Shown here piece after piece: positions 18,179-26,554 of a stretch of 56,354 bases of DNA. A model generated the notes under the pieces. It saw only the letters and a list, made by a program, of their open reading frames with translations. It did not search any database and was not told the DNA's origin. The stretch comes from CADEED01 sp036274075 (GTDB lineage Bacteria > Pseudomonadota > Gammaproteobacteria > Steroidobacterales > Steroidobacteraceae), in NCBI GenBank assembly GCA_036274075.1, contig DASUGK010000037.1, positions 1-56,354 on the forward strand. Direction: 5' to 3'. Both the position numbers and the translations under genes were made by a program. Positions within the stretch are counted from its first letter, which is position 1. Each line of letters opens with the position of its first letter.

Positions 18179-19171
18179 ATGGCGACCGTGCGCATCGGCA
18201 TTTCCGGCTGGCGATACGAACCCTGGCGGAAGGTTTTCTATCCCGACGACCTCGCGCAGCAGCGTGAACTCGAATTCGCGTCGCGCGCCTTCCCCAGCAT
18301 CGAGATCAACGGGTCGTTCTATTCCCTGCAGGCACCGGCCAGCTGGAAAGCCTGGCACGACGCGACTCCCGACGACTTCGTCTTCAGCGTGAAGGGGCCG
18401 CGTTACATCACCCACATCCTCCGGCTCAGGAATATCCTGCGCCCGATGGCGAACTTCTTCGCCTCCGGCATCTTCAACCTGCGCGGCAAGCTCGGTCCCA
18501 TCCTCTGGCAATTCCCGCCGCAACTGCCCTACGACGCCGCGCGCTTCGAGGAATTCCTGGCCATGCTGCCGCGCGACACCATGGCGGCGCTGCGGCTCGC
18601 GCGGCGGCGTGACGCGCGCATGCGCGGGCGCGCCGTGCTGCGCATCGACGCGCGGCGCGGCCTGCGGCACGCGGTCGAGGTGCGCCATCCCAGCTTCGCC
18701 AGCGCGGAATTCGTCGCGCAGCTGCGCCGCCACGGCGTCGCGCTGGTGGTGGCGGATACCGCCGGCAAGTGGCCCTACCTCGAAGACGTGACGGCGGACT
18801 TCATGTACCTGCGGCTGCACGGCGACAAGCAGCTCTACGCCAGCGGCTACACCGATGCGGCGCTGGAGCGCTGGGCCGAGCGCATCCGCCGCTGGCAACT
18901 CGGCAGCGAACCGCGCGACGCGCAGCGCGTCGCCGGGCGTGCGGCCACGCGCCGCGAACGCGACGTGTTCTGCTATTTCGACAACGACACCAAGGTCCGC
19001 GCGCCCTTCGACGCGGATCGCCTGATGAAGCGGCTCGGCCTGCAACGATCGGATCCCGACTTCCGCTTTCCCGGCCGGCAGCGATTGCGCAAGGTCCGCC
19101 CGGTGACGCCCCTGCCGCCCTTTCGCTGGCGGCGCCCCGGCACCGCGCTCAGGAAGGCAGGGCGAGGCTGA
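18179..19171 (+). CDS. DUF72 (YecE-like) family protein
   Basis: Cytoplasmic protein of 330 residues opening with VRIGISGWRYEPWRKVFYP, the DUF72 signature, followed by SIEINGSFYSLQ and a C-terminal RRERDVFCYFDNDTKVRAPFDA block. The family adopts a TIM barrel and has no assigned reaction. The start at 18179 is set by the conserved N-terminus; there is no clear ribosome-binding site. Its end overlaps the convergent DMT gene by 23 bases. Confidence 0.9.
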   Translation: MATVRIGISGWRYEPWRKVFYPDDLAQQRELEFASRAFPSIEINGSFYSLQAPASWKAWHDATPDDFVFSVKGPRYITHILRLRNILRPMANFFASGIFNLRGKLGPILWQFPPQLPYDAARFEEFLAMLPRDTMAALRLARRRDARMRGRAVLRIDARRGLRHAVEVRHPSFASAEFVAQLRRHGVALVVADTAGKWPYLEDVTADFMYLRLHGDKQLYASGYTDAALERWAERIRRWQLGSEPRDAQRVAGRAATRRERDVFCYFDNDTKVRAPFDADRLMKRLGLQRSDPDFRFPGRQRLRKVRPVTPLPPFRWRRPGTALRKAGRG

Positions 19172-20009
19172 TCACGCCGGCGACGATGAGCACTGCACCG
19201 GCGATGCGCCATGGACCCGACGATTCGCGCAGCAGCCGCGATCCGAACCAGGTACCCACCAGCGTGGACAGCTCGCGCGCCGGCGCGACGTGGCTTACGG
19301 GCGCGAGGCGCATGGCGAACAACACCAGGATGTAACCCAGCGGACCCAGCACGCTCACCACGATGACGGACTTGCGGTACACGCGTGCCTCGTGCGCCAC
19401 CCGCGCGCGGTCCCGCCAGGCGCGCGGCGCGAGTACCAGCATGCGGAACAGGTTGCCGGTGAAGTCCACGATGAAGGGAGAAATGAGCAGCACCTTCACC
19501 GCGAAACCGTCGTTGAGCGTGTAGGCCGCGATCAACGCGCCGGTGAGCAGGCCGTAGAAGACGCCAACGCCCGGCGCACGTTCGTGGTGACCCACGAGGC
19601 CGGCCACCAGCAGGATGCCGCCGACGATGAGCACCAGCCCCAGCACCGACTGCAGGGTGGGAGCTTCGCCCAGCAGCAAGGCGGCGCCGATGAACGACAG
19701 CAACGGCCCGGTGCCGCGCGCGATCGGATACACCACGGACAGATCCGAGTGCCGGTAACCGGTCTGCAGGGAAATCGAATACAGCAGGTGCAATACCGAG
19801 GTCGCCGCCAGGGCCAGCCAGTGCCGCGCCCCGAAATCCGGCTGCTCGACCAGCACGATGCCGACCACGATGGGCCCGTAGACCAGCACCGACCCCGCCG
19901 AGAACAGCCACACGAAATGCCGCGACTCGGCCGCGAACTTCGCGGAGATGTTCCAGCTCGCGTGCGTGACGGCGGCGAGCAGCACCAGGAACAGCGCGGT
20001 GAGGGTCAT
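19149..20009 (-). CDS. EamA/DMT superfamily permease
   Basis: Inner-membrane protein of 286 residues with about ten hydrophobic helices and the two-fold EamA repeat. VVYPIARGTGPLLSFIGAALLLGE and VSHVAPARELSTLVGTWFGSRLL are the conserved fourth-helix segments of the two halves. Members export or import small metabolites; the substrate is unknown. The ATG at 20009 overlaps the TGA of the upstream MmcQ-like gene as ATGA, so the two are translationally coupled. Confidence 0.92.
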   Translation of the reverse strand: MTLTALFLVLLAAVTHASWNISAKFAAESRHFVWLFSAGSVLVYGPIVVGIVLVEQPDFGARHWLALAATSVLHLLYSISLQTGYRHSDLSVVYPIARGTGPLLSFIGAALLLGEAPTLQSVLGLVLIVGGILLVAGLVGHHERAPGVGVFYGLLTGALIAAYTLNDGFAVKVLLISPFIVDFTGNLFRMLVLAPRAWRDRARVAHEARVYRKSVIVVSVLGPLGYILVLFAMRLAPVSHVAPARELSTLVGTWFGSRLLRESSGPWRIAGAVLIVAGVISLALPS

Positions 20010-20413
20010 TCGACCTGCGCCGCCAGTTTCTTCGGGGCCAGCACGCGATAGCTGTCCTTGAGCAGGCCGTCGACCTCGTCCCAGTCGGTCGCCGCGTCGA
20101 TGCGCAGGCCGGCGATGTTGGCGAACCACACCGGCCGGAAGAACGGCGCGCGGCGGAAGCGTTCGGCTTTGCAGGCCTGGGCAGAAAGCCGGAAAGTCAG
20201 CACGATGGCCGGCCCGGCGGTACCGGCCGCGCGCGCATACGCCTCCGGGCGGCCGCCTTCAATCGCGAGCACATGCGCGAAGTTCTTGCCTCGAACGCAC
20301 CAGCGCACGCCTTCCCAGGCGGATTCTTCGACGACTTCGGGCAGCTCGAGGCACACCAGGCGGAGGCGCGCGAGCACCTGCCGCGGCACGGCGTCGGACG
20401 GCGGAGGATTCAT
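20006..20413 (-). CDS. MmcQ/YjbR family protein
   Basis: Protein of 135 residues of the MmcQ/YjbR-like (CyaY-fold) family: LELPEVVEESAWEGVRWCVRGKNFAHV is the typical N-terminal block and WDEVDGLLKDSYRVLAPKKLA the typical end. It is probably DNA-binding or a small regulator; no reaction is known. The start is the ATG at 20413; the long open frame beyond it runs antisense through the oxygenase gene and is spurious. It is coupled to the DMT permease. Confidence 0.9.
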   Translation of the reverse strand: MNPPPSDAVPRQVLARLRLVCLELPEVVEESAWEGVRWCVRGKNFAHVLAIEGGRPEAYARAAGTAGPAIVLTFRLSAQACKAERFRRAPFFRPVWFANIAGLRIDAATDWDEVDGLLKDSYRVLAPKKLAAQVE

Positions 20414-20461
20414 CGCCGCGATCTTCACTCGATTCCGGCGCCGTGTGTAAAAATCGCGCGC

Positions 20462-21277
20462 ATGGAGACCGGCAAGCCAGAACTCGACGCCTATTGGACC
20501 CAGTGGCTGCGCGAAAGCATGAAGATGGGCGTGGACCTGGTCGAGCTGTTGGAGAAATTGCGCAAGCAGGGATTCACGGACAAGGCCATCGCCGCGGGCT
20601 TCGACGCGGTGCGCCCGAAGAACGACTGCACCGAGGAAAGTTTCTCGCCGCCGCTGCTGCGGCGTAACCCGCCGGGCCTCAGGCGTTTCGACGACCCGCG
20701 GGTCGAGCTCTACGTCTACGACGGGTTCCTGAGCCGCCGCGAGTGCGAACGCCTGGTCGGGCTCATCGACCATCACCTGCGGCCTTCGACCGTGTCCTTC
20801 GACAACGGCGACAAGGGATTCCGCACCAGCCAGACCTCGCACCTGTCGCATCTCAGGAGCCCGGTGGCGCTGGGCATCGACGAGAAGATCTGCAAGACGC
20901 TCGGCATCCGCGCCGATTATTCCGAGGGCATCCAGGCGCAGCGTTACGACGTCGGCCAGCAGTTCAAGCCGCACTGGGACTATTTCGAACCCGGCACGCG
21001 CGAATACCTGCGTTTCGCCGGCACGCGTGGCAATCGCACCTGGAGCTTCATGGTGTACCTGAACGAAGGCATGGAAGGCGGCGGCACGCGTTTCACCGAG
21101 CTGGGCCACACCTTCACGCCCACGCTGGGCCAGGCGCTGTTCTGGCACAACCTGAACCGCGACGGCAGCCCCAACAAGTTCACCATGCACAGCGGCGAGC
21201 CGGTGACCAAGGGCCACAAGATCATCATCACCAAGTGGTTCCGCGCCGTGGGCGACGGACCCGTCTTCTTCGGATGA
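20462..21277 (+). CDS. Prolyl-4-hydroxylase-like Fe(II)/2-oxoglutarate oxygenase, first copy
   Basis: Protein of 271 residues with the P4H-type double-stranded beta-helix core. Iron ligands are H171 and D173 (PHWDY) and H243 (MHSGEP); K253 (GHK) is the likely 2-oxoglutarate salt-bridge residue. The N-terminal 60 residues form a helical cap (ESMKMGVDLVELLEKLRKQGF). There is no signal peptide, so it acts in the cytoplasm, perhaps on protein prolines such as those in EF-Tu, though the substrate is unproven. It overlaps the second copy as ATGA. Confidence 0.92.
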   Translation: METGKPELDAYWTQWLRESMKMGVDLVELLEKLRKQGFTDKAIAAGFDAVRPKNDCTEESFSPPLLRRNPPGLRRFDDPRVELYVYDGFLSRRECERLVGLIDHHLRPSTVSFDNGDKGFRTSQTSHLSHLRSPVALGIDEKICKTLGIRADYSEGIQAQRYDVGQQFKPHWDYFEPGTREYLRFAGTRGNRTWSFMVYLNEGMEGGGTRFTELGHTFTPTLGQALFWHNLNRDGSPNKFTMHSGEPVTKGHKIIITKWFRAVGDGPVFFG

Positions 21278-22095
21278 CCGCAACCGACAAGCCTGTCGAC
21301 AACGACGAACTCAAGCGGCTGAGCTGGGCCATGAAGCTCGCCACCGACATGTCCAAGTCGGTCGAGCGCCTGCGCAAGCTTGGTTATTCGGACCGCGCCA
21401 TCGTGGTGGCTTTCGAGAAGGTGCGGCCTCGCGGCAATTCACTGGAAGGCGGAGCGCTCAACAACCCGCCGCTGCTGCAACGCAAGCCGCCGAACCTGCG
21501 CAAGGTCGAAACCGGCAACCAGGTCGAGTTGTACACGCTCGAGGAATTCCTGAGCCCGCAGGAATGCGAACGCGTCATCGCGCTCATCGGCCATCACCTG
21601 ATGCCCTCGACGTTGAGTTACGTGCCGGACGACAAGTCCTTCCGCACCAGCACCACCGCCGAGCTGTGCCACCTGCGCAGCCCGCAGGCGCTGAAACTCG
21701 ACGAGAAGATCTGCCGCACGCTCGGCATCCGCACCGAGTATTCCGAGGGCATCCAGGCGCAGCGCTACGACGTCGGCCAGCAATTCAAGCCGCACTGGGA
21801 CTATTACCCACCGGACAGCGAGCTGTTCAATCGTTACGCGGGCGTGCGCGGCAACCGCACCTGGACCTTCATGGTCTATCTCAACGAGGGCATGCAGGGC
21901 GGCGGCACGCGTTTCACCGAGCTCGGCATCACCTTCACGCCGAAGCTCGGCCAGGCCGTGTTGTGGAACAACCTGAAGCCCGACGGCACGCCCAATCCGG
22001 CCACCATGCATTGCGGTGAACCGGTGATCTCGGGCTACAAGGTCATCATCACCAAGTGGTTCCGCGTGTTCGGGCACGGCCCCGTGTTCTACTAG
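21274..22095 (+). CDS. Prolyl-4-hydroxylase-like Fe(II)/2-oxoglutarate oxygenase, second copy
   Basis: Paralogue of the preceding gene (273 residues) with the same layout: helical cap, H174/D176 (PHWDY), H246 (MHCGEP) and K256. A run of 22 identical residues spans the HxD site (156-177 here, 153-174 in the first copy). The caps and the loop after the HxD motif (YPPDSELFN against FEPGTREYL) have diverged, so the substrates may differ. Translation is coupled to the first copy. Its TAG stop overlaps the TAG of the convergent GMC gene within four bases. Confidence 0.92.
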   Translation: MTATDKPVDNDELKRLSWAMKLATDMSKSVERLRKLGYSDRAIVVAFEKVRPRGNSLEGGALNNPPLLQRKPPNLRKVETGNQVELYTLEEFLSPQECERVIALIGHHLMPSTLSYVPDDKSFRTSTTAELCHLRSPQALKLDEKICRTLGIRTEYSEGIQAQRYDVGQQFKPHWDYYPPDSELFNRYAGVRGNRTWTFMVYLNEGMQGGGTRFTELGITFTPKLGQAVLWNNLKPDGTPNPATMHCGEPVISGYKVIITKWFRVFGHGPVFY

Positions 22096-23663
22096 ATATT
22101 CCGCGCCGCCATTTCGCGGCTGATGTATTCGGATTGGCGCAGCGCCAGCGCCACGATGGACAGCGTCGGATTCGCCGCTGCCGCCGTGCTGAACACGCTG
22201 CCGTCGGAGATGAACAGGTTGCGGACGTCGTGCGCCTGGCCCCAGGCATTGGTGACACCGTCGCGCGGATCGGTGCACATGCGCGCGGTGCCGAGATTGT
22301 GCGTGGCCATCGGTGAACCCTGGCTGTGCAGCACGCGTTTCGCGCCCGCGCCCTCCATCACCCGCTGGCATTGCTGCTGGCCGTGCGCGCGCATGGCGAT
22401 GTCGTTGGGATGCTCCTCGACGTGCACGTGGGCCACCGGCAGCCCGTACGCGTCCTTCGCCGTCTTGCTGAGCGTGATGCGGTTGCCGGGCCGGGGCAGG
22501 TCTTCGCCGACGATCATCACCGCCGCCATGTTGCGATACGCGTCCATGAACGACGCATAGTCGCGGCCCCAGCCGTACGGCAACGCCGCCAGCGGCAAAC
22601 TACCCACGTCCATGTTCACGAGCTCGATGAAGTAGCCCCCGGCGAAACCGCGCTTCGGATCGTGGACGGCCTCGTCCTCGATGAGCCCGGCCTGCGATGT
22701 GCCGCGCCACATGTGCACCGGCTTGTCGAACGTGGCCACGGTGAAACCCAGCACGTGGTGGCAGTAGTTGCGCCCCACCTGGTCGGAGGAATTCGCCAGG
22801 CCGCGCGCGAACTTCCCGGACTCTGACAGAAGCAGCAGCCGCGCCGTCTCGATGGCATTGCCGGCGACACACACGGCGCGCGCCCTCTGCCGCTGCTCGA
22901 CGCCCTGCGCATCGCGATACACCACGGCTTTCACGCGGCCGTCGCTGCCATGTTCGATGCGCGTGGCCATCGACTGGATGCGCAGGTCGAGCTTGCCCGT
23001 GGCCTCGGCGCGCGGGATCTCGGTGTACAGCGTGCTCCACTTCGCGCCCATCTTGCAGCCCTGCACGCAGAATCCCTGCTGGATGCAGAAGCCGCGCCCG
23101 TCCTGCGCGCGCGAATTGATCGCGACGTAGCCGCTGTGCGCGCGCCGGTAGCCGACCTTCTTCGCGCCCGCGTACATCACCTTGAAGTTGTTGGACGGCG
23201 GCAGCCCCGGGTTGCCCGCGCGACGCGTGACACACAGCCGCTCCTCGGCGAGCGCGGTGTACTTCATGAGTTCGTCGTGCGCGATCGGCCAGTCGATCAG
23301 CGACGTGCCGGGCACCGCGCCGTAGGTGGTTCGCGCACGGGTCTCCCAGTCGCTGATGCGCGGCGTGACCGCGCCCCAATGGGTGGTCGTGCCGCCGACG
23401 GTCTTGGCGATCCAGGCCGGCAGGCCCGGGTTGGTTTTCGCGGGCGCCCAGTCGCCGCTGCTGGTGCGCGGATCCAGCCAGGTCAATTGCGCGAAGGCCT
23501 CGTTGGGCACCTGCGAGAAACTCGCCAGCGACTCGCGCTTGCCCGCTTCCAGCAGCACCACCTTGATGCCGCGCCGCGTGAGCTCGTGCGCCAGCGTCCC
23601 GCCGCCGGCACCGGAGCCGATGATGACCACCACGCCATCGTCACCGTGTTCATGACGTGCCAT
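22092..23663 (-). CDS. GMC family FAD-dependent oxidoreductase (gluconate/sugar dehydrogenase catalytic subunit-like)
   Basis: FAD enzyme of 523 residues. The dinucleotide-binding IIGSGAGGGTLAHEL lies near residue 14, KTVGGTTTHWGAVTPR is the FAD-contact block, and the C-terminal active-site region contains ATHNLGTARM and ANPTLSIVALALR. The cysteines in FCIQQGFCVQGC are typical of the gluconate/2-ketogluconate/glucose dehydrogenase branch, where they hold an iron-sulfur centre or lie near it. It is encoded 7 bases after a Tat-exported small-subunit gene, so the pair probably reaches the periplasm together. The cytochrome c subunit of classic complexes is absent. Confidence 0.93.
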   Translation of the reverse strand: MARHEHGDDGVVVIIGSGAGGGTLAHELTRRGIKVVLLEAGKRESLASFSQVPNEAFAQLTWLDPRTSSGDWAPAKTNPGLPAWIAKTVGGTTTHWGAVTPRISDWETRARTTYGAVPGTSLIDWPIAHDELMKYTALAEERLCVTRRAGNPGLPPSNNFKVMYAGAKKVGYRRAHSGYVAINSRAQDGRGFCIQQGFCVQGCKMGAKWSTLYTEIPRAEATGKLDLRIQSMATRIEHGSDGRVKAVVYRDAQGVEQRQRARAVCVAGNAIETARLLLLSESGKFARGLANSSDQVGRNYCHHVLGFTVATFDKPVHMWRGTSQAGLIEDEAVHDPKRGFAGGYFIELVNMDVGSLPLAALPYGWGRDYASFMDAYRNMAAVMIVGEDLPRPGNRITLSKTAKDAYGLPVAHVHVEEHPNDIAMRAHGQQQCQRVMEGAGAKRVLHSQGSPMATHNLGTARMCTDPRDGVTNAWGQAHDVRNLFISDGSVFSTAAAANPTLSIVALALRQSEYISREMAARNI

Positions 23664-23670
23664 ACGCGTC

Positions 23671-24225
23671 TCAGGACCCGGCGTCCGGCATGGGACCGCC
23701 GTCGGCCAGCGGTACTTCGGGCAACCAGCGCAGGTCGTTGAAACCGCGATGCAGGTACCCGCCCTTGGAGAAGGCCTCGCCTTCGTAACCGAAATACGCG
23801 TACGCGAACGGCGTGGAATATAGAACGCTCAGCGTCTTGACGCGGAATGCCTGGAAGAACGCGGAGGGCTCTATCTTCCGCAGCGCTTCGACGCGGCGCT
23901 CTTCGCTGTCGGCGGCAAACCCCGATCCCAGCGAGGCGATGCCGTCGTCGTACGACTTGCGGACCGCGGGATCACGCGCCGCATCGGCGTCGGCCGCGTG
24001 CACCACGGCCGCATACGCGGCGTCTTCGAGTCCATCGTGCGGCAGCAGGGTCCGGGCCGCGGCCAGCAGGATGGCACCCTGCCCGGTGGTGAATGCCGCG
24101 AGATCCAGCGCCCAGGCGCGCGAAGGCGCCAGCAATGCGAGCGGACTGCCCACCGCGAGCCAACCGGTGAGAACACCCGTCACCTTCAGAAAGCCGCGGC
24201 GATCCGCGACGCCCGTCGAGCTCAT
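23671..24225 (-). CDS. Gluconate 2-dehydrogenase subunit 3-like protein with Tat signal
   Basis: Protein of 184 residues. The twin-arginine leader DRRGFLKVTG is followed by a hydrophobic stretch ending AWALD. The mature part (ARTLLPHDGLEDAAYAAVVHAAD to FFQAFRVKTLSVLYSTPFAYAYFGYEG) matches subunit 3, the small subunit that carries the FAD dehydrogenase across the membrane by hitch-hiking on its Tat signal. The catalytic GMC partner lies 7 bases downstream. Confidence 0.9.
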   Translation of the reverse strand: MSSTGVADRRGFLKVTGVLTGWLAVGSPLALLAPSRAWALDLAAFTTGQGAILLAAARTLLPHDGLEDAAYAAVVHAADADAARDPAVRKSYDDGIASLGSGFAADSEERRVEALRKIEPSAFFQAFRVKTLSVLYSTPFAYAYFGYEGEAFSKGGYLHRGFNDLRWLPEVPLADGGPMPDAGS

Positions 24226-24304
24226 GGCAACCCCCGCGCCAGCCGGCCGTGGGCGCTAGATACCACCTTCGCCGGCCGCGGTCACCTTCGGGCCGGGAGA
24301 CCGA

Positions 24305-24748
24305 TCAGGTCTTGAGATGCCACCATTCGCGCAGTGACTTGCACTGGCCCTTTTCGTCGAACTCGAGCACGAACACGCCGTCGAGCTCCAGCAACGCACC
24401 CGTCGAGGCAACCTTGAAGCTGGCATGCCAGTGCGCGACGCCGGTGTTGCCGGTGACCGAGATCACCTTCGACCCGAACTCGACGTCGCGGTGCTCGGCC
24501 GTGACGTTGCGCCAGTATTCCTCGATGCCGGCGCGGCCCTGCTTGGGCGCGTCGAAGGGCATCTCATGGTAAGTCGCATCCGGCGTGAACAACTTGCCGG
24601 CCGCGGCCGGGTCGCGCGCCTCCCAGGCTGCGCCGTACTTCTGCAGCCAAGCTTCCAGTGCCGGGGTGGTGAGATCTTTCGCGTGCGCGGCGCCGGCCGC
24701 CGCCAGCATGCCCGCCACCAGCAGCGATCGAAGAATTCGTGCGCGCAT
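24305..24748 (-). CDS. Secreted SnoaL/NTF2-like protein
   Basis: Exported protein of 147 residues with a signal peptide (MRARILRSLLVAGMLAAAGAAHA) and an NTF2/SnoaL cone-shaped fold: LEAWLQKYGAAWEARDPAAAGKLFTPDATYHEMPF, then GRAGIEEYW. The family includes ketosteroid isomerases and many ligand-binding proteins. No catalytic assignment is possible. It lies between the DsbA-like and GMC-complex genes in one reverse-strand cluster, so a periplasmic accessory role in that redox unit is possible. Confidence 0.85.
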   Translation of the reverse strand: MRARILRSLLVAGMLAAAGAAHAKDLTTPALEAWLQKYGAAWEARDPAAAGKLFTPDATYHEMPFDAPKQGRAGIEEYWRNVTAEHRDVEFGSKVISVTGNTGVAHWHASFKVASTGALLELDGVFVLEFDEKGQCKSLREWWHLKT

Positions 24749-24757
24749 GCCGTTCTC

Positions 24758-25462
24758 CTATTTCCTGGTCTTCTCGACTTCCTCGCGCACCAGCTCGAGC
24801 AACTGCTGTGGACCGAAGTCGTCCAGTGGCCGGCCATTCACGAAAAACGTCGGCGTCTGTTCCACCTTTAGCGCCACGATGTCTTCGCCGTCCTGCTGCA
24901 ACACCGCGGTGGCGGCCGGCGATGCGGCGTCGATGCGCGCCTTCGGCAGGTCCACCCCCACGTCGGTGGCGATCTTGCCGATGTGCGGAATGTTGGGCGC
25001 CTGGTGCGAGGCCCACTCTTCCTGCCGCTCGAACAAGGCGTCGAGCACGGGCTCGAACTTGCCCTGCGCCTTCGCGGCCAGCAGCAGGCGGATAGCCTGG
25101 TCGGAGCCCTTGTGGAAAGGCGCAAAGCGCACCACCACGCGGACTTCCTTGGGATACAGCAACTGGATCTGCTTCACGACAGGCGAGAAGGCCGCGCAGG
25201 CGCCGCAGGCCGGATCCAGGAATTCGACCAGCGTAACAGGCGCTTTGGCGGGACCGATCACCGGCGAGTGCGGGCGCACGAGGCGCGCCTGGAGCTCGGG
25301 CGACAGTGCCGCGTTGGGTGGCATCGGACTCACGGCCGGTGGGGACGCGGGTGCGGGTGCGGGAGCCGGCGTCGCGGCAGCCGCCGGCGCGGCATCCTGC
25401 CGGGCACAGGCACCCAGGGTCACGAACATCAGGCAGAGCGGCAGCAGAGAACGTCGATGCAT
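24758..25462 (-). CDS. DsbA-like thioredoxin-fold lipoprotein
   Basis: Envelope protein of 234 residues. The lipobox TLGAC places the acylated cysteine at C19. A Pro/Ala-rich tether (about 24-55) and a thioredoxin/DsbA domain follow, with active site FLDPACGACAAF (C86, C89) and the cis-proline VEQTPTFFVNG. It probably forms or reshuffles disulfides in periplasmic proteins, perhaps the cysteine-rich dehydrogenase encoded downstream. The SnoaL-like gene follows after 9 bases. Confidence 0.92.
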   Translation of the reverse strand: MHRRSLLPLCLMFVTLGACARQDAAPAAAATPAPAPAPASPPAVSPMPPNAALSPELQARLVRPHSPVIGPAKAPVTLVEFLDPACGACAAFSPVVKQIQLLYPKEVRVVVRFAPFHKGSDQAIRLLLAAKAQGKFEPVLDALFERQEEWASHQAPNIPHIGKIATDVGVDLPKARIDAASPAATAVLQQDGEDIVALKVEQTPTFFVNGRPLDDFGPQQLLELVREEVEKTRK

Positions 25463-25512
25463 GGGATCACTTCCAGTGGCGCGGAGACGCAGATGGTAAA
25501 CGTCCGCGGGCT

Positions 25513-26346
25513 TCAGAGCATTTCGAGCGGTCGCGCCCGTGCCGGCGGCGGAAAGGCGCGGTCGATGGCCTCCAGGTCTCGCGGCGACAGCTGAATGGGC
25601 AGCGCGCCCGCGTTCTCGCGCACGTGTGTCGGCGAGCCGGTGCGCGGAATGGCGACCACCCCGTCCTGGCGTATGACCCAGGCCAGCGCAATTTGCGCCG
25701 GCGTCGCGCGGTGGTGCGCCGCGATGTCACGCAACGTCGCATTGCCGAGGATGCGTCCCTGCTCGATGGGCGTGTAGGCCATGATGTTGAGGCCGCGGTG
25801 TCGAGCCGCGGGCAGCAGGTCGAACTCGATGCCACGCCGCGAGACGTTGTAGAGCACCTGGTTGGTCGCCACCGCGTTGCCGCCGGGGACGCGGGCGAGT
25901 TCCTGCAGGTCCGACACGTCGAAATTGCTCACGCCCCAACTGCGGATCTTTCCCGCCTTCACGAGCTCCGCGAAAGTTTCCACCACCACCTCGAGTCTCT
26001 CGCCCTGCCGCCAGTGCAGCAGGTAGAGATCGATGTGTTCCACGCGCAGCCGGCGCAGGCTGTTCTCGCAGGACGTGGTGATCCGCTTGCGGGTGGTGGC
26101 ATTGCCCGGCAGCACCTTGGTGACCAGGAACACTTGCTCGCGCCGTCCCGCGATGGCCTCTGCGACCAGTTCCTCGGAGGCGCCGTCGCCGTACATCTCC
26201 GCGGTATCGATCAGCGTGAGGCCCAGGTCGATGCCGAGCTGCAGCGCTTCTATCTCCCTGCTGCGCCGGCCCGGATGATCGCCGAGTTGCCAGGTGCCCT
26301 GGCCCAGCACCGGCACTGACGCTCCCGCCAGGTTGGTGAAACGCAT
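25513..26346 (-). CDS. Aldo/keto reductase
   Basis: NADPH-dependent carbonyl reductase, 277 residues from the ATG at 26346 (an in-frame TTG at 26352 is possible). The catalytic tetrad is complete: D47 (LIDTAEMYGDG), Y52, K77 (LVTKVLP) and H111 (LLHW). Cofactor-binding blocks are NQVLYNVSRRGIE and IPRTGSPTHVRENAGA. It is cytoplasmic with no signal peptide, first in a five-gene reverse-strand cluster with the redox lipoprotein and GMC complex, though the 50-base gap leaves room for separate expression. Confidence 0.93.
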   Translation of the reverse strand: MRFTNLAGASVPVLGQGTWQLGDHPGRRSREIEALQLGIDLGLTLIDTAEMYGDGASEELVAEAIAGRREQVFLVTKVLPGNATTRKRITTSCENSLRRLRVEHIDLYLLHWRQGERLEVVVETFAELVKAGKIRSWGVSNFDVSDLQELARVPGGNAVATNQVLYNVSRRGIEFDLLPAARHRGLNIMAYTPIEQGRILGNATLRDIAAHHRATPAQIALAWVIRQDGVVAIPRTGSPTHVRENAGALPIQLSPRDLEAIDRAFPPPARARPLEML

Positions 26347-26554
26347 GCGCAAACTTCCCGCCTTTCGGATCGCACTGCAACCTTTTGCCAGGCTCCCGGC
26401 CCCATTCTACGAACCTGGAGCAACCGTTTTTTGTCCGTGGGCACCGCCATCGGCGGTTGGTGAGGCCAGACCCCACAGTTCATCGAGGCGTCGTCCCGCC
26501 GGGATTGCACCGCCTGCCTGACTCGCCGTTCCCGCGGACTCAGCGCCCGGGATT

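Noticed and set aside
20006..21283. A long 425-codon reverse frame fused to the MmcQ-like protein
   Set aside because: The part beyond 20413 is antisense to the oxygenase gene; the MmcQ family begins at 20413.
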